Shown: positions 1-12,030 of the stretch, piece after piece
How the letters are laid out: each line of letters begins with the position of its first letter
Numbering within the stretch: the first letter of the stretch is position 1
NCBI GenBank assembly: GCA_027559495.1
Contig: JAMXSV010000026.1
Span: 124,001 to 188,000 of the forward strand
Direction of reading: 5' to 3'
Length of the DNA stretch: 64,000 nt
Origin: Aurifilum marmelostoma
Taxonomy: Eukaryota; Ascomycota; Sordariomycetes; Diaporthales; Cryphonectriaceae
Translations under genes and position numbers: made by a program
The notes under the pieces: generated by a model
Told to the model about the DNA's origin: nothing
Databases searched by the model: none
The model's input: only the letters and a program-made list of their open reading frames with translations

Positions 1-2099
1 CCTTGAGTTTGCGAAACCGAACAATTGAACGCGCTCAGACCACCTAACATCTAATTCACAAACCTAGCTAATCGTATTGTGTGCGAGAGCCAATCACCAA
101 AACCAGGTTCCTTCAACCTTGGCAGATCCGCGAGGGCCTGGCGACATAGCTATCAGTCCCTTTAAGGTGGCCGGCTCACTTGGATAGTCTTAGTATTCCG
201 TCCCAGGAAGTCATGTTGGCTAACAATTATGTGATGGTCTCGGCCCACGTTCAAATCCTTATGTCTCTTCCCGGGGCCTTCAGCGACTACGCAACAACTA
301 CATTCATATGGCAGCAGGAATTGCCGCGGATTTGATTTTTGGCATTGAGTATTGGCGGTGTTTGCTATAACTCGCCTCAGATGAGTGACATTATGCAAGG
401 CCGTGCTGTACTGCTGGTTTTCGACCTAGTCATTTAAGCCTACACTCACGCAATCAAGGTATTTGTAAGTAATTGTTCGTTAGTGTTTAATTGCTTTATG
501 GTTTATAAAGAAGGGGTTTGGACGTACAGTACTTTATGACTAATTGCTTTGATAATGATAGGTGTTAGGTGTTGGCTATATTGTTTCTGCGCCCAACTGT
601 TGACAACTATGACTGGTGTGACTACTGAGAAACATATCGAAGGTGGTGCAGTCCTTTAGCTCCTTTTCGTCTCTACTAATAATCATCTCAGAGCTTGTCT
701 AGTAGACGCCAGCCGTGGTAGCTATATTCTCGACCTAGTCTTACCCTACAGGTCTATAAAGGATGGTGATGCTACGTCTAATATGTAATTACTAGCAGCA
801 TTTAACCTCGACACTTTAGCAAGCTAGCGCAGTAATTTTTTATTTATTTTTTAAGCATACTAAGACAGCATGCAGCTTGCTACATTATAGTTTTAGCCAT
901 CTTTGGTGATCGGTTGGCAACCTAGATCAGACAATTCGATAATTCTCTAGGCGCTATCGATCCTTGAATACAAAGCACAGTCATGCTTATAATAGATTAC
1001 TTGTATCACCAAAGACCTTGCTAGGGTTTTAGACCTTTGTTTACATTGTATCACCTCTAACATATTTTGTTATAGGTATAATTATAAGTAAAGTAAAGGG
1101 TACTCATGTCCATTGTGCAGCCAACCAATTGTACCCGGTCGGTGTGCCCGGCAATACTACCGTGGTCTCAACTTGCGGGGAGTAATCACCTTGCGCCGTA
1201 CGTTGAAGCCGCCGCCGGCGTCTATGTCGATAACCCCCTTAGCTACGAGCCACTGTTACTACTGCTCCGTATTCGACACCGAAAAAGTACTGTAGGAATC
1301 ATTGGGCATGGAAATCAAACATCCGCGGCAAAAAGCAGAGCTTTTGGCGGTTTATGTCGTTTTCGATGTCTTGATCGCCTTTCCGCTATATTAGCTTGCC
1401 AGGACGCCGAAGAGGAAACAAGAAAAGTTGGCTTAGTGTGAAGGGTTACACGTGATTTTAGGCTTACATTGAGCGGATTCTTCTGCTGTACTTATGCTTG
1501 TCTTCTTCCCTCCATCGTTTCATTTTCAAAACAGATTCTTCAAATCGACGTACCGGTCTATTGCTATTACGACTATTAGCGCCCGGCTTTCCGAAGAGAG
1601 GCCGATATTACGCAGATACGTATGTATTTCCACGACTATTATTTATTCTAACCTGACGCACATGATATCATCTCCGGCGCTTATGACGCTGGAGCCCCCG
1701 ACTGTCTGCTGGGAGAAGTGGTAATCTTCCTGCAACAGTCAGTCTTTGCTTCCTTTAGCATGCTGACCGTACTTGATCGGGCTCAGCGTATTGATCTCAC
1801 TGCAATATGTTAAAAAAAAGAATACCTAGCTTTTATGAGCTGGAAATCGCTATCATTACTATACTTTATAGTTTTATCTTAGCACAATGAGTTGATAGCC
1901 TATTAGATGAAATACTACGCAAAGAGAAAGAGAAAACAATAATCCGTTTTGAAGCAGGCCTACTATATATTTCTCTATATTCTACTGCAATGACTTTCAA
2001 TATAATTACTCGTATTTCCCCCCTGTTACACATAGCTGTTCCTTCTCTGACAAGTTTCAGGTTCAGGCAATCAATCCCGTCGGATGAGTCTCCCAGTTC
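1..2099. other. Gene-poor AT-rich stretch
   Basis: No coding region is supported. Open frames are short, overlap on both strands and show no recognisable motif. The part from about 450 to 1080 is rich in TA and T/A runs and resembles decayed repeat DNA, but I could not match it to a named element. Confidence 0.5.
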
Positions 2100-2933
2100 C
2101 TATCGAGTCTCAATAATCTTCCAAGTATACCAGAGGTCAAGTATGTGGAAGTATTTGTTTATGCCAATTTGAGCGAACCCATCCTCCTCACAGGGCCCAA
2201 ACAACTCCAAGGCCATGAGGCGTCTACTATCCCAGAAAGCTAATCCGAGGCGCTGAAAAGACTCAAACTTCAGTATCAGTGCCGGCACTGGCTGTCCCAA
2301 TCTCCATATCGATTCTAGCAATTCCTCACCCGGAGCTACGGAAAGGGCCATGTTGACATCGGGTTCTGAACTTGGGACGGCCTTGGAACGGTACTCCTCG
2401 TCGCAACCAGGGAAAGGACCCAGCCCCTCGTGGTCCCAGTCGAAGCTCTGTGCCCTTGGCGATGACGGCGGCAGACGCAGCGGCTACCGCCCATTTCCTT
2501 CAAAACCCGTGAAATGCCCTACGAGCAGGTCTTCTTTTCGACAGGACATAAGCTCTCAGCCGAGGCAATCTCGCAGGTACTCCACCACAGTAGCGATTGC
2601 GTGTTCACTTGAGACTATATCAATGCTCCTCCCGTGAGGCCGAGGAGTTGACAAGGCCTCATCGGCGTACAAATAGACTTGCCAAGGGTAGTGGTCAGCC
2701 AGTTTTTCCACTTCCAGACACGTCCACCCAAAACTATCATCGGCCCACATGATGCGCTGGGTCGAGATGGACGTGACTATGTCCAGAAACAGTTGCAAGC
2801 TCCAGAAGGCGCGCACCGCCCGGTTGGTCTCAAGCCACGAGGGTGGGCCGGGGCTGTGCGGTGTGTACGGCTGGCCGGGATACCCGGACCAGTATGTTGC
2901 CAGGTGCTTCATCTCCATGAGCGTGTTAGGCAT
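2100..2933 (-). pseudogene. F-box-family-like hypothetical protein, decayed
   Basis: The minus strand carries two blocks that look like parts of one protein. The first, 2933 to 2556, begins MPNTLMEMKHLATYW and holds a segment (RAVRAFWSLQLFLDI) like the helical region after the F-box in many fungal F-box/hypothetical proteins. The second, about 2430 to 2100, contains DWDHEGLGPFPG and RLGLAFWDSRRLMALELFG, which resembles the C-terminal part of the same kind of protein. Between them the reading frame has an in-frame TGA at about 2556 and a further TAG near 2500. I see no good intron that removes both. No start with an intact F-box motif is visible upstream. Family assignment is from resemblance only. 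A multi-exon live gene remains possible. Confidence 0.4.
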
Positions 2934-4550
2934 AGTCTTGTTCAGGAGGTGTGATGGCTAAAGTGCTAGACACTAGCGCGTGAGTTCGCTGAGGCAGTCC
3001 TCAGTGAGCTTGATGATCTAGGTGGCTGTTGATAAAATACCACGTATGATACTGGGTGGTCTGTCTGATGGGATGGGGTTATAGGGCGCCGATGTTAGAC
3101 CTTCCCAGAACTTTTCAGCAAAGAACGCATAGAGCATGGGATGGTCCGACAGCGACGAGTCTGTCCGGAGAAAGATAATAAGGCGAATCCTTCAGCGAGT
3201 TTGCAACGGCAGACTAGCGACCATGACTGATTCCGGAACCTCCGAGCCATATAGTTTGAATGCCGCCGCGAAGTGGGAGGATACTCTATCGAGGCAAGAT
3301 AATTAGAGAACATAAATCAGGCAGACGATGAGCAATCATAAACAATATCTCATTTGGGAGCGTGTTGCATAGACCCTGGGCGGGACGTGTTGCTGCTAAA
3401 CGGACAGGATACTGGTATCGTGACATTTTCGGTATTGATTTCTCTTGTCAGCGATCTGAACTGCGGCAAGGTTGGATCTGGGAGTTTATAACAGCTATTT
3501 GAGAGCAGGGAGTTTAGATAGAGATTGCGTCTTAAGGATTACCAAGGGGAGTTAAAGCATAGTAAAGCAGTCCTGACCAGGTTCAATTCATTGGTGCTAT
3601 TTCTGGGGCTTGCTCATAGTTCGTTCTAGGGCCCTTGGGTGGGGCATTTACTGCAGTAAGCAAGAACAGTGGAAGTCTCCGGTCCTTTTCTCACAGCTAA
3701 CAGCTCACAGTTTACCGCCGTGGCCCTAACGTAACATAGCGTGAAAGCAACACGTCTCCTTTGCCTCCAATCATTTATTTAAAACGATCCATTTGATGAA
3801 TTTTCGAATGGAATGACCGCTCAGCAAAGGCCTACTCGTGGGTGTGAGTATCATACTGCAGGAACCAACAGCGGCTGCGCTAGCCAACTCCAAGACCAGG
3901 AGCACACGATGCCCCACAAACTCCGAGCGATGGCGTACAACGCAAGTCAGCCTAGTAATGCTGCAAAGTCAAAACGCCTGGGCAGCATAATTCGTTAAGT
4001 AATGTTTTCTCTGCCACAGTGCGTACTTCAAATAAAAGTCGGCTTCTACCTGCTTGAAACATCAATGACCGTGTTCTTTCTTGAAATAACTGACTAAGGC
4101 GAGCACTCGAAATTGCAAAATAACCGGCGTTATGATACGGAGCTTTGGCAATTATGTTTGAATATAACTATTTGAAGACGACATAGAAGGCAGTAGTGAG
4201 AGGTTATGTTCAACGTGGCTTAACAGGATCGAAACTGCTCTGTTGCTTAACTTTAGCTATGCTAATGTTTAAGCGACCTTATTTTTAATCATCGAATAAC
4301 ACAAGAGCGAGAGTAAGCAAATGTTGGTTGCATAAAAAGTATAAAAATATGTTCAGTGTAGTTGAACATAATTCATCAATAGATTCAAGTCTTCAATTTG
4401 AAATATAAATAAGGCATCGCGACTTCTTGATAGCTTAGAAGGCTACTTTTGCGTTACCTATCATCAACAAATCAAATCTTGGCCATTTTCCTTCTCATTC
4501 AAGGTTTGCCTTAATTATACTTATTGTCGAAGTCCTACCCGTATACAACC
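2934..4550. other. Intergenic, nothing recognised
   Basis: Only short overlapping open frames. The stretch becomes AT-rich toward 4200-4500. No RNA gene or mobile element was recognised. Confidence 0.5.
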
Positions 4551-4637
4551 ATGAGACTCATCACCGTGTTTTCGTTGGGATCTTTGCTACTGGCTTCAGC
4601 AGTTGCCAGGTCTTGCCCGGACGTTTCACAGCCCTGA
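4551..4637 (+). pseudogene. Signal-peptide-like fragment
   Basis: A 28-residue open frame starts MRLITVFSLGSLLLASAVA and stops almost at once. The sequence is a good secretion signal: a basic residue, a hydrophobic core and a small-residue cleavage site. The context upstream (pyrimidine-rich, CAACC before ATG) resembles a fungal start. Coding sense after the TGA is weak, so this may be the first exon or remnant of a secreted-protein gene. No partner exon could be assigned with confidence. Confidence 0.25.
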
Positions 4638-4937
4638 GATTTTGAGTTCCGCGCCAAGGAGCGTGACTGGGCTGGATCCGTTGCTTACGGCGAAGTGAGA
4701 CGAGCAGGGCAAACGTTGGTGAGGCTAAATTCATGTGTATTTGATCTATCTTCTACAAAGGAAAAAGGAGAGGAAAAGAGCAGGATATATATCCGTTTAT
4801 ATACCACGAGCATATAGAAAGTGGATCTGACCAGGCCCACTGGACTAATCAGAGCAGCCAACTCGTGACAAAGAAATTATGAGAATGGTGAAAGCCAAGA
4901 CAGGAGCAGATGTTACAAAAATATTCGGCAGATCCTA

Positions 4938-5678
4938 GTGTCAGAGTACACGACAACCCAGGGCTGGGAGCGAAACGCGAAACCCGCTATAGCTCTAGCA
5001 CAAATGATGGAATTTGAAAAGACCGTCTATAAGACCTTGGGAATTTCAGAAGGCAATGACGAGGTTGTTGAGTATGAAAACAATCTTGCTGTTAAAGATA
5101 GCACAAAGGCATACGTTAAGGTAATAGATGAGATACGTTTCTCAACCCTGCTGTTTCTAATCGCACGTTGAGCCAGATGAAGAAGTATCTTATTACTAAT
5201 AAATTATTGTGGGTATATAGACCAAAGGGTTTTACAACTCTCTCATCAACGTTCAAGGAAGCAAAGCTTAAGGATGGTACCATGAAACCTCTCCGCCAGT
5301 GGTCCGATATTGCCTTTCTACAGTGGTCCGAACTAGCCAGCACAAACGTCAAGTCTCTGAAATACATTCTTTGGTCAATCATTACGAACGCGCAGGACAG
5401 AACCCGGAACAGGAGACTCTGGTAAGAACTGGACACAAGAAGACTCTCCTCCGGACTAATGCCGCCCAGTGTACCATAAATTAGGAGGCGGGACCGGGTT
5501 GTTGGGCTCACCCAATGGCGCTCGTTGTGGCTTTCTGCTGATCAGGCACAAGAAAGAGCTAGGTGTCAATGAAATCACTAGTGTGACCGTCTGGGCCTTC
5601 AAGGAATGGGACCTCACCGGAGATGTTCACAAGGAATCAATTGAACTCTTCTTGATGCTTGACATTGGAGATGCATAA
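4938..5678 (+). pseudogene. Fungal hypothetical protein, frameshifted
   Basis: Three consecutive plus-strand segments in different frames look like one fungal hypothetical protein. The first (4938-5171) includes PAIALAQMMEFEKTVYKTLG. The second (about 5210-5420) includes LKDGTMKPLRQWSDIAFLQW and SLKYILWSIITN. The third (about 5480-5678) includes GGTGLLGSPNGARCGFLLIR and HKKELGVNEITSVTVW. Order and spacing fit a protein of about 220-250 residues that I associate with an unnamed family in ascomycete genomes; its function is unknown to me. At least two frame changes are needed and no intron explains both, so I call it a pseudogene. An open alternative frame at 5380-5440 (NPEQETLV) supports a small indel near 5390. 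Confidence 0.45.
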
Positions 5679-8001
5679 TAAATAGCAAGGATTGAAGTTG
5701 CTGAAGCAGTTAGTAGGTCTGGACAGACCCTAGATATAGGCAGACATAGAGCAAGCATAGATCAAGTACTTCGCGCAATACTAGATCAGCTTTTCTCCTG
5801 CTAGTCTTCTTTAATATAATATGCGATTCAAAGCATATGATTAAGATCGATTAATGCTTATCAAAGTTACAGCACAGTTATGGAAACCTTACAAAAGTTA
5901 GTACATGACTTTAAGCTAGAATGTTAAGCATTATCTTGGATATGTTTGTTAAACGCGCTCAGAGCCTGCAGCTAAGGATTTGCGTGGAATTTGCATGGGA
6001 TTTTGCAATGCTGATCCCGCGATAGCTAATCGAGCAATGGCAGGCTGACGTCTCTCCTGACACTAATAGTATGTGGTCTGCAGCACGAGGCGCTGCAGCG
6101 GGCCCGTGGCCGCCGACTCACGAGGGCTTGGCTTGAAGATCTTGTGCTTAAAGGCATCCGCATCGCGCATGAAGTACCATTTACACGACTATTCAACCTC
6201 CCGGGACAGTTGGGCAGTCATGAGCCTGTTAGTTGTGATCTCCTAGTGTTGTGACTGGCTTGTGTTGAGCTGTCGAGCTATTTTGCCGAGAACATGCCAA
6301 ATGCGGACAAGGGAGACAAGAACTATATCAGTATTTATATAGGCGCCTGCAGCATCGACCTTCAATCCATACAGACTTGGGCGAGCACACTAATCATATG
6401 CGAGATGAACTCTGTGTGAAGCCTCTTGATGCTACTAGGCCTTGCCCAAGGGATGGAAATATGATTAGAAATTTGTGCCTTGCTGGAAATTAATACTTTG
6501 TAACAGCCCATTTTCATTAGATCTCGACTATGTATTGATGGAACAAAGCAATTAGGGGTACCTGAAGTTTAGGAAGTCAAGGAAGGTACAGACAAAAAGC
6601 ATTCTGAGGAATCAAAGTTTCACTTTACAGAATGCTTAGAGTGAACTGCAACTGATCTAGCAGAGAGCTTAGTGCTAGTATAACGTGGGTACATGTACTT
6701 CTGATATTAAGTTACAGAGACCTCAGGATTAAAGCCTTGAGAAGCAAAGAAAGTAGCCGGGAAAAGAAAGCTTTGCTTTGTTGAGTCGCCGATGTGCATT
6801 CGACCATAGTAAAGGATCATTGTTGTGATCATACCCTATCCACTTTATAGCAAGACTCTAGACCATGGATGGGCCGAGTCTGCCGGCACACCGCTGCCTA
6901 GAGGCTCCAGCAGGTTGCCTAGCCTTGCCGGGGGTCTTAGTAGTGTAAAAAGTAGTGTGAAAGGTCACAAGGCAATCATTATATAAGAAGAAATGCCACT
7001 GCGACGCGTTATAGAAGAAAGGAAAGAAAAGAGGAAAGGTTATCTAGATGCTTGAGGCCATCTACCAAAGCAGAACGAGGGGCAAGCACCTAGCAATAGC
7101 ACAAAACCCCGGGGTAGTGGGATACTTACCTTACCTCAATAACTAGATAATTATGTGGTTGATATGAAGACTGTGAAGAAGATTATAATCTTTCTCTTGC
7201 CTCTGAGGATGAAAGAGAATAAAGAAGAAAGTAATACAACATCGCTATATCTAACCCGAAGATGACACCGACCCCAAATATGGATATGCTAAGGGTGTAA
7301 CGAAATTCACGTATCCCTACGGGGCGGTTGTCACTAACGTCCTGAGGACTTGTATGAGAGGTGGTGATAGTGCGGTGAGTAACATACATCTCTCCGGCTG
7401 TCGCACGATTAGCGCTCGACACATGCGGAATCTTTGAGCCGAGACGCGGGGAACGATCGAATTTGGGAAAAGGACACTGTGATGGCTTAGAGTTCCTGGC
7501 TTTTTATAAGCAGTAGCCCCGCTCCGAGCAGTCGGCCGAGCGCAGAGGGGCCCGAGGTAGGACCGAAGACAACCCCAGGCGATAATCCTGTAGGGGTGTA
7601 CGTAATGTTCCCCAGTAGTATCTCCTGTTTACTTCGTCGGAGGGGCATTCTGCGATGGTGTTGTCGAATGACCACTTGGCAGCATACACATATCGGGTGA
7701 CCTTTATGGCGCGCACTATTCACAATGAGTCTCTCACGTGAACAACGGAAGGCGACTCCAGCTGGAAGCTGAACCAAGAATCCAATGGGTATAAATGGAT
7801 GTGCTTCACACAGAAGTGTACCCCTTGAGGTCGAAGTTCCCTCGCCCCGTCATCAATAAACAACAAAGTACTCTCGGCCTCCTTGAATCCCCTTATTACC
7901 GACGTTCATATTCTGGCGTATCGTGACTGGCCAAATCTCACACACAACGGCCTAAGCCTACGAAAGTCTACAGCAGGTCAAAACTGTTGGGTCAAGCAAT
8001 C
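5679..8001. other. Gene-poor stretch upstream of the LysM gene
   Basis: About 2.3 kb with only short open frames on both strands and no recognisable protein motif. Patches at 5690-5950 and 6400-6750 are AT-rich. No terminal repeats or transposase remnants were found by eye. Confidence 0.5.
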
Positions 8002-8780
8002 ATGATACCCGTCTCTACGAGAATATTGATTGGCCTTGCCGCTGGGGCCTGCGCCGTTGGCGGTGTTCCAACTCCAGAGACCGCGGATTACACAGGTTAG
8101 TCTGTTCATATCGATTCACAACCTATGTCATGGTTCCTTGGGCACTAATATCAGCTTCAGTCCTGGACAGCTCGCCAAATGTTATTAATCTAAACGTCGA
8201 GGCCAGCAATATCACCTACAATGTCACGGAAAATGACACCATCTACACCATTGCGAGTCAGTTCAGCGTAGGTGCTTGCGACCTCGCCCGTCTCAACGTC
8301 CTGGCGGATCCAGAATATCTCTATGCTGGAGAGGTGCTACGGATCCCCGCCCGAGCGACTTTCCCAGATGACACGTCATGCTTTCAGGTCAACAACACAG
8401 ACACCACGAACACCTGTATCATGGGCGGTCCGCACGTCTACACGATAGTGCCTGGTGATACCATCCAGAAGATCGCGAATCAGCGCTTCAACATTACCAG
8501 CGAGTCGATCCTCAGCTTTAGCGCTCAAACAGGATACATCGCTGCGCTCAACCCCAGCCCTTATCAAGTCCTTGGCGCCGGTAATACGGTCAAGATCCCT
8601 GTGTGCGACAATACTGCCTGTACGATGAGCGACTTCACCTTCTCCTACGGCACTGTCCAGGACTACTGCAATGTGTACAATGTGACACCCGGCCAGATCA
8701 TGTCGCTGAACAACGAGTACAACCATACCGAGGCCATCGCACCTCTAGGGGTGCTTTACGATTGTGCATACCTGGACTAG
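8002..8780 (+). CDS. Secreted LysM-domain protein
   Basis: Two exons, 8002-8095 and 8161-8780, encode 237 residues. The intron (GTTAGT...CTTCAG, 65 bases) restores one continuous frame. Exon 1 supplies a signal peptide, MIPVSTRILIGLAAGACAVG. Two LysM modules follow. The first starts at YNVTENDTIYTIASQF and ends at YLYAGEVLRIP. The second starts at HVYTIVPGDTIQKIANQ and ends at LGAGNTVKIPVC. A third, degenerate module may lie in the C-terminal Cys-containing part (TVQDYCNVYNVTPGQIMSLN). N-glycosylation sequons and even cysteine spacing fit an extracellular protein. LysM modules bind chitin or N-acetylglucosamine oligomers; fungal secreted LysM proteins can shield hyphae or sequester chitin fragments from host sensing. 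The role here is inferred. It lies just outside the polyketide block. Confidence 0.85.
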
Positions 8781-9072
8781 CTAGTCAACGGTGAAATAAG
8801 TGCATGTACTTTAAATAAGTAGCTGATATTGTTTGTGGAGTAGAAATATTAATGATTTGAATGCTAATGCTCGAAAAGAGCTCTGACGCTTGCGCTGGTG
8901 CCTTTGTCTTTGACATTAGGACTGAGTCTTATTTGATGGTTGTGCATCACAAATCACTGTTCTGTCCAATGCTTGGGACTTTTGCCAAAATCTGCTGCAC
9001 GCAAACCGAAAGCTGAGGAAAATTGCGTTGGATATAAGAGAACTCAGCGATAGGTGTCAGTCGGAAACTCAA

Positions 9073-10715
9073 TTACATATCAGCTAAGTGTCTCTCAAAG
9101 CTAGCCCACACTCTTGGAGCCAGAATTCCCATAATCCAACAACCTCCCTCAGGATCTTTGCCCAGAACAGTGAAAGTGTTTCCTATCCAATTGTTTGGCT
9201 TCAGACGTTGCAGGTGATGGTATATCATCGTCCCCGATGGGTTAGTCCTTGTTGCCTCCTTATCTCCTCGATGCAACACAGCAGGGCTAAAGTCGGCCGC
9301 GCCGATGAGATCGATCTTGGTTAGGTCATTCCACAAAATAAGTAGAGCGTCGGAATCTCCACAGAATGGCATTTTCGCTTCCTTGCCACCGTCTCGCATT
9401 CTGCGGAAATAACGCAATAGCCCTATTATCTGGCATTCGGTAGTCTGCTGCGTGATATGGCGTCGACACTCCAGAGCAATTGACCCAACAGAACCCTGTG
9501 AGAGCCCGGCGGGCAGGAACGTGAAGCTTGCTAGAACCATGTTCTGTAGATATACTCCTCGCTTGTTCACAGCTGGATGCTCGAGTCTATGCGTTAGACG
9601 AAACCGGGCATTGATAGCTGCCATAAGAGTGACTGCCTTTGGGCGCGTTTCTGCCAGGGAGACCACTCGCTCGGCCCAGGCCATAAGCACATCTCCTTCA
9701 CTGATGAAGCGATTATTCTGCCCTTCATCAAGGACAGTCTCTGCAGCCTCCACCTTTGCTCTGTGCTGGAGCTGGAGAAGTGCGGAGCTGGGGAGATATA
9801 TCGTCCGCTTCTCTGCACCACGATCTCTGATCGCTCTTAACACGTATCGCAGTACAAACATGACAAGGTGCCAGCCTCTGAGGCGTTTCGCTTTCAACAA
9901 GGATTCTTCTTCTTGTTCCCCCGAGTGGCCTTCGTCTATGCCTCCAACTTCATAGAGGACTATGGAGTTTTGACCAATCAGCTGTTGCCTGGTGTTTACC
10001 ATCTTCTTTATCTGTTGAAAGGCAGAATGAGAGGCAGCAGGTTCTGGCTTACCGTCCTGTTTCGCACCAAGCACGCAGGGGATCTTTTGATCCTCGCCGG
10101 ACAATATGAGGGACCAGGACCGCAACAGCTCCTTGACCCCAATTGCATCCATCAAGGTGTGAGGCCATGACAACCCAACAAGGGTTGCGTTCTTGAACGA
10201 CGTGATATGCAGAGATAACTGAGGTAGATCTCGACGGACCATCTCACCTATAGTGGTTGGCATATCTGGTCGGGCCGCAAAGTCACGGAAATCATCCGCT
10301 CCACGATGGACTGAAGGTCCTTGCGTGGGCCTGGGGAGTTCTCGACCAAGAGGATGATCCTCGATACTAATGCTGGACCATGATACATCATGTGAGAAAA
10401 CCACTGCCGGGCGCTCCGAAGTGAAGTTCCTCGGAACGTGAATCTCTAATCTCCCATCATCCTTCATTAGACCGATATTAGCAGGCATTATTCTTGAGTT
10501 GAGTGATAGCGCAAATAGAAAAGGGTCCTAGAGCGTTCACATGTTACCTTGAACCTGAGTCGGCCCCCGAGCTTTCTCCAGTCCCCAGTGTCCAACAACT
10601 TGGACAGAGAAGAATGGAGTTTTTCCGCGTCAAGCACGTCGTTGGACCTCAAGGTCTGAGCCACCATATAGTTGCGAGTACCCTCGGTGTCGTCGAGCAT
10701 GTGAACAGGGTACAC
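9073..10715 (-). CDS. HxxxD acyltransferase (transferase/BAHD-like family)
   Basis: Exons 10715-10548 and 10461-9073 join in frame over an 86-base intron (GTAACA...ATGAAG), giving at least 519 residues. The N-terminal part has LDDTEGTRNYMVAQTL and DWRKLGGRLRFK, typical of the start of fungal transferase-family acyltransferases. The catalytic HxxxD motif is HTLMD (about residues 157-161, in GLSWPHTLMDAIG). The DFGWG-like C-terminal motif is only weakly represented (AADFSPAV). These enzymes transfer acyl groups from CoA or carrier thioesters to hydroxyls or amines. It lies beside the glycosyltransferase and PKS, so acylation of a sugar or polyketide hydroxyl is the likely job (inference). No ATG exists at 10715 (the codon is GTG). 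The frame is open upstream to about 10790, so the true start or a short first exon lies further 5' and is not resolved. Confidence 0.8.
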
Positions 10716-12030
10716 CTCGTCGGCGCTTGTTTGGTGCTCGCCTGAGCCGGAACTGATGCTCCTAAGGTTCCCGGCCCAACCTAGAAAAAATACGCAGCAG
10801 CTCCATATTGCTTTATCATATGATCTGTGCGATTTTGACTATTGTATGTCAATCGCACGGGAAATTGGAGAAGTGAATTTGAGAGAGAGGAGTAATTAGA
10901 ATCAAGAATTGAGAAAGATATGTTGCCACATTTGACAGCTAATACGTCTGTGAGCTGCTTCTTGGTATGCGTCAACGAGTGCTCGTGTCATTTCAATTCA
11001 ACTCGGATACAGCACAGGAGATGGTTGCAGTTGTGTCCACTGTGTGACTATGCGAGGCAGTTGTGCGCCATCTACTACCGGTTCGCTCTCGGTTCTCCCA
11101 GCTGGCTGACTTCCATGTCCCCTCATAGCACGGGTCTACCACATACACCACACTTGTTGCCTCGGTGGTATTAAGTCATGGGTCACTTTCACATGTGTTA
11201 CTCATCCCAGTCAATGGCACTTTGCATGGGTCAGTGTAGTAGAATCGGAAAGCGAGACTTGGTACTAACCGGAGATCATCCAACAAATATGTGACGATCA
11301 TCAAGGTCTGGTGTAGTCAGCGCTGGTTGCGACATACATAGACAAATCACATCACCATTCGGTACTTACCTATAATTGTGATAGCTTTCTACCCCTGTGG
11401 CTGACTGTCTCTCGAGTGCTGATTCGTGCTGTCTGTGTTTGAATGGTTCGGCAACGTGCAGATGGTCAGGGGTTTACTATGGCCAGGAAGACAACACCTT
11501 CCTCGTAGCCGCTAGCATGTCGGGATTCAAAAGCTTGTCTTGGACTCAAAAGCTTACCTTGGAAAAAATGTGACCCGAACCCTGGTAGCCGCAGATCAGT
11601 TTCAATCTGCAAGTTTTGCTCAGCTTGCAACGTTGCTCGGGCATGATAGGGCTCCTGGATGCGGCAACATCAACCCATGCATCGTCACATGTGAAGCAAA
11701 GCGAATACGCAGTGACGGCAGGGTTGACCGAGGCAAACATGAGAGATCGGTCTGAGAAGCTCGGTGAGGAGCCTGAATTTCTATTCTTAGGTCTAAGAAT
11801 AATATGTTTGAGGGTGAGAGAAAGAGTCCAACATTCAACACTGAATGATGAACTGAGATGCACCGAATCAGGCAGTGATTTTAACATTATTATTATTCAG
11901 CTTCCTTGTGGAACTAGGAATTAGTAATTAATATCTCATGAATTCGATGACAACAGCTCTCGGTGTCGTTCAGAAGTGCATCATGCCGTCAAGAACTCGA
12001 GATTGAAATAAATATTAACATGAGTCTAGT
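10716..12030. other. Intergenic between acyltransferase and glycosyltransferase
   Basis: About 1.3 kb between two minus-strand genes. It should hold the first exon or start of the acyltransferase and its promoter, plus the 3' region of the glycosyltransferase gene. Small open frames at 11540-11924 overlap on both strands and have no recognisable motif. Confidence 0.5.
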
